The notes beneath the pieces were generated by a model. That model had not been told where the DNA came from and searched no databases. It was given only the letters and a program-made list of their open reading frames with translations. From NCBI GenBank assembly GCA_027924645.1, contig BSBN01000242.1, positions 1,116,001 through 1,180,000 on the forward strand: DNA of 64,000 nt, read 5' to 3'. This DNA comes from Cunninghamia lanceolata (lineage: Eukaryota; Streptophyta; Pinopsida; Cupressales; Cupressaceae). Shown piece after piece: positions 60,542 to 64,000 of this stretch (positions are counted from its first letter, which is position 1; each line of letters starts with the position of its first letter). Position numbers and translations under genes: made by a program.

Positions 60542-60973
60542 TCCATAGATATTGAATAGGGATTCAGGAATACACCCCTAGGTTATGCAGAGCCTGAAGA
60601 AGGAGAGGAGACATCTATAGAGTTTGTCTCCTATACTATTAGCCCTTGACCTGAGAATCCTATTGATAAGTTTATGAGTGAAAATGGTGGGGTTAAACCT
60701 CTACAATTGTGGAAGGACCAGGCAAAACAAATAATATATGCTCAAGTTAAGCTCATCTGTGACACTGTTTACTTAGATATGTTGAGAAGCAGCATGGATA
60801 AGTTGATTCACAGTAGCATTTTCTTAGAGGAATTTGACAAGGAAGCTAATCAAGTGGTTATCAAGTACACACCTTATAGGACCAAAGCAAACAAACTTGT
60901 CAATTTCATTTGGCCAACAGAGGAGGAGTATCAGCTATGGAGGTCCAACTATGTTGACAATTTAGATTTCTAA
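60542..60973 (+). pseudogene. Unknown ORF downstream of unit A
   Basis: One frame from 60542 to TAA at 60971, with two stops upstream of the ATG at 60674. Acidic YAEPEEGEETSIEFVSY, then a charged helical part (IIYAQVKLICDTVYLDML, EFDKEANQVVIKYTP) and an aromatic C-terminus (FIWPTEEEYQLWRSNYV). It may be the C-terminal part of the unit A protein or a second ORF. Not recognised. Confidence 0.4.
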
Positions 60974-61377
60974 AGTGTTGAAGTATATGTAAATGTTAAT
61001 GTTTTGATAATTATTGTACTATTCATTTATTGAATATATTTGATCTGAGATGACTTTTGTTGAAATTAGAACAAAAAGAATTACTCCCTCTTTTTATAGT
61101 ATTTATTATTAGTTAAAAGTTAAAACTTTATTGACATGTGTCATGGATTGCATACGTGGAACATAGTTTGGAAACACTATTAAGTATTATCTATATAATT
61201 ACATCAAATCAAGTACAAATATTTGCATGCAGATTAAATTCACTTGAAAAGATATATCATATCACTTAAATATTGGCACGCTTGGAAAGATATCCCAAAG
61301 CTTTGAAGTCAAATGCCATTAATGAAGCCTGGCTCTATTTAATGGAGCCCAACAACGTCTCATAGTCATACCAAAGT
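60974..61377. other. Non-coding, possible promoter
   Basis: No ORF. A TATA-like CTCTATTTAATGG at 61332..61344 lies about 40 bp before the next ATG. Confidence 0.3.
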
Positions 61378-61809
61378 TTGAAGCTAGCTTGCTGCTTAAC
61401 AAAGAAAATGGATATGCCAATTTGCCTTATAACATTGCGAAGGCAAATTGCTTTCTTGGGTTTCATAACATACTCAAGGCTTAGAGCTATAACAAAACCT
61501 CACAGAATTGCTCGTTTGCGCTTCCTAGAGTTGGAAGCCATGAAAATGGTACTTGGGAAGGACTTCTTAATAGATAGGAATAGATACAGAGTGAATTCTG
61601 ACATAGCCTCTTGGTTCTTGGCATCATTGCTGGATCTTGGAGGTATGAAGGAGGATATTCTCATTCTGTTGCAAGAAATTTTCAAGGCAGATTTTCTAGA
61701 TAATGATTTGGAGGTGGTTTTTGGGTCAGAGATGGGTGTGGGGATTCCGCAGTCTTCTAACCTATCAATGGTGTTATTTGGGGGAGAGATGGGTGTGGGG
61801 ATTCAATGA
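61378..61809 (+). CDS. Hypothetical protein, 143 residues
   Basis: Intact frame with a basic N-terminal half (RLRAITKPHRIARLRFLELEAMKMVLGKDF) and a leucine-rich helical part (ASWFLASLLDLGGMKEDILILLQEIF). GEMGVGI-type words repeat near the C-terminus (GSEMGVGIP and GGEMGVGIQ, from an 18-bp DNA repeat). A TATA-like box lies upstream. It may be a small gene or a chance frame in repeat DNA; no family recognised and the N-terminus could start at a later Met. Confidence 0.3.
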   Translation: MKLACCLTKKMDMPICLITLRRQIAFLGFITYSRLRAITKPHRIARLRFLELEAMKMVLGKDFLIDRNRYRVNSDIASWFLASLLDLGGMKEDILILLQEIFKADFLDNDLEVVFGSEMGVGIPQSSNLSMVLFGGEMGVGIQ

Positions 61810-62440
61810 CCTCCCTTTCTACTCAACATGATAGATGGGGCTCTCGCCCGCCACCATCACTAGGCCACCATCAGTCTAAATTTTTTAAGGTGCTCTCAAG
61901 CTCTTGACATGGAGCCGAATGCGGAATGGATGCTGTGCTTCGCAGACCTAGTGGAAATAGGAGATTTTTATGGTTTCCCTTAGTTAGTGGCCCAGTGTTT
62001 TGAACTTTTGATTTTTGCTATGTAATATTGATGTAATATATTATATTATCATGGGAAAGAATATGTATGGTATTTTTTTGTAACATGATGATATGCCAGG
62101 GGCGTAGCTATCCACTAGCTATAACAATTTTTTTGAATTAATATCAATCACTAAATGAATGAAAGTTTTTATTGACGTCCATGAGACCAAAAACTATGAA
62201 TAAATTTTTTATTAATATTAAATAGAATGTAATTAAATGATAAGTGTGACTATAATTAAATGATAAGTGTGAATACCCATTTTGCTGATGTAAAACATAA
62301 AAAATATTTACATGCAGATTTAAAACATAAATCAATACAAATGAAAAAAACAAAGTTGCCAGCAAATTGACAAATTACATTTTAAACACTAAAATTTGTC
62401 ACTAAAAGTAGATTATGTTTATTGTTTATATCATAAATTA
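61810..62440. other. No gene recognised
   Basis: AT-rich and non-coding. A short direct repeat GTGACTATAATTAAATGATAA-like block occurs near 62230..62270. Confidence 0.4.
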
Positions 62441-62585
62441 CTCGACCGTTCGATGAACATTTGATGGATGGTTGAAGTTGCATTCCGGAATGAAATGCAC
62501 AGAATGCTAGGCTTGTGAACTTAAATCTCCGGAATCACCCTATAACCGTTAGATTTACAAAGATCAACGGTTTAGAAATTGTTGT
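62441..62585. repeat. Leader repeat, copy B
   Basis: Collinear with 55027..55170, as described there. Confidence 0.7.
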
Positions 62586-62982
62586 GAGCTGTCAATGCAA
62601 GACAACTGTCAGACATGTACTAATTGCATAGTCTAGAAGCAACACGTTCACTTGACGTTTCATTCACTAAAAAAATTCACTTTATAAAAAAAGCAAACTT
62701 TCTAGTTTCTACTTTTTACTGCTAAGTGATTTTATTTTTAAGTGAGAGCCGAGAGGGTCAGCACACGGAGAGATTTCATATTGCTCATTGTAGTGCCATT
62801 TCCAACAAAGACGATAAGACAAAACATAGAATTCCTAGGCTACGTTTCATTGTTTCTTACAATCTTATTTTGTCAAACGTTTTTCTTAAAATCTTATTTT
62901 GTCAAACTTTGCGTTTAGGGTTGAGAGACTTAAGAAAAATTAATGACTTAAGAGGGAATTCATAATTTCACACTGTATAAGC

Positions 62983-64000
62983 ATGTCTACCACCACTAGC
63001 AGACCAGACAAAGTTTTTGGGAAAGGCAGAGCAAGTACGGATAGAAAAATAGATTATTCTGAATTGCTTAAAACCTCAGGTTTGACTGAATACCATGATA
63101 TTTATGATCCTAACATGTATGGTAAATTTACCTCAGAACTTAGATTTTTATGTGAGAATAAGGCTGCCAAGAAAAGAAAGTTGATAGTATCAATGCACCG
63201 TGGGTAACTGGATTAGGGCGAATGATGTTACATGAGGTTTTCCCTTGCCCAGAATTTATCATGGTCTATGCCCACAATTATGATGGTAACAAAAGAGCAA
63301 TTGTAAATAAGGATACCAAAGAAGAAATTTTATCCATTAATGCAGAAGAATTTGGAAAAGTGTTGGGGTTTACAACCGAAGAATTTGGAGACGTCCACAT
63401 TGACCTAGAAAAGCTTGCTAGTGATTATGAAGCAGCGGATGAAAGGGACAAAAATGTTTTCCTAAATAAAATAGTTCAAGAAAAAAACAACTTGAAAGAT
63501 ATCCATAAGCCTCCTTATCCTTTGAAATTTTTTAAATCATGGGCTCAGGATACTATTTCCATGCTAGGATTTGCCTAAGATTGGATAGCAATTGGGAAGT
63601 GGATGCAAACCTCCTTGAAATGGTATATAATATCCATTATGGTATTGGTGTACATGTCAAATATAAATTTATTGATCACATTGTAGAATCTATGCATAAA
63701 CAATTTTTAATGATTAAAGGAAGTTCCACCAAGACATTTAGGTTCACAACCTACTTGTGCTATTTTTTTCTATTCAAATTTAGTGGAATGTTTCAGACCA
63801 ACAAGCTTCAGATTCAGGCCTATAGTAATGCTGAGGAAAAGAAAATGGCTCCAGTATATGATTGGACCACTAAGATAAGGATGCATGATTCTCGAAGGAA
63901 CTACAATCATTTTGTAGACTACTTTTTGGCTCCATTGCATCAAGCAATTACAAATAGTTCATTGCCTAGATTGCCTATATCATTTAGAGATTTCATTCAA
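62983..64000 (+). pseudogene. Long unknown ORF, unit B (runs off the window)
   Basis: ATG 62983 (MSTTTSRPDKVFGKG), read through two frameshifts (near 63200 and 63575) to the window edge. Three segments correspond to unit A: RAIVNKDTKEEILSINAEEF to its TVIVGNGSKFIKLTKGYI; FRFTTYLCYFFLFKFSGMF to its FTWYSLLCHMYLFALSGMW; and the following VYDWTTKIRMHD...YNHFVDYF to its VWTCMLDMHC...YVIFEEYF. The copies are strongly diverged and unit B has a longer N-terminus before the first shared block. It keeps its frame well between the two shifts. The family is unknown; a loose likeness to ORFs of plant Athila-type elements (an 'I-n-e-F-g-k-v-l-g' pattern) is inference. Confidence 0.6.

Overview
This window looks like nuclear DNA of a seed plant with a large, repeat-filled genome. 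A gymnosperm (conifer or relative) is my best guess, from the AT-rich sequence, a 7.8 kb intron in a housekeeping gene, and decayed LTR retrotransposons nested inside one another. The lineage is inference. No bacterial, organellar or CRISPR features were seen.

One conventional gene is present: a four-exon plastid-type pyruvate dehydrogenase E1 beta subunit on the minus strand (coding 20415 to 9808, 410 codons, TAG stop). Its third intron (10781..18574) holds a degraded LINE reverse transcriptase fragment, a solo-LTR candidate, a local duplication, a G-rich patch and a tRNA-derived SINE with a target-site repeat.

Left of the gene (1..9600) are a 181-bp tandem array (734..1325), a gag-only LTR element on the minus strand (3147..7253) whose 5' LTR carries an apparently perfect 596-bp tandem duplication, and a second local duplication (7550..8124). 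From 20.5 to 24.9 kb lies mostly unrecognised AT-rich sequence.

From 24914 to about 49980 is a three-level nest. The host is an Athila/Tat-like Ty3/Gypsy element on the plus strand. Its 5' LTR is split (24914..25946 and 39463..39797) by a Ty1/Copia element on the minus strand (25947..39457). The 5' LTR of that Copia element is split in turn (32534..32640 and 39123..39457) by a chromodomain-bearing Gypsy element on the plus strand (32641..39117). Target-site duplications, primer-binding sites and terminal inverted repeats fix the order: Athila/Tat first, Copia second, chromovirus third. The Athila/Tat element carries an extra coiled-coil ORF (46573..49108) between integrase and its 3' LTR. That LTR stops where another minus-strand LTR element begins (49982..about 54420).

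The right end (55.0..64.0 kb) is the least explained part. A coding sequence of about 1,095 codons (56398..59683) keeps one frame over 3.2 kb and is broken almost only by stop codons, mostly TAG. A related but diverged copy starts at 62983 and runs off the window. Both follow a similar leader segment (55027..55170 and 62441..62585). I cannot assign this family to a known protein. Across the dead elements the stops often fall where CAG, CAA or TGG is expected, consistent with deamination of methylated cytosine.
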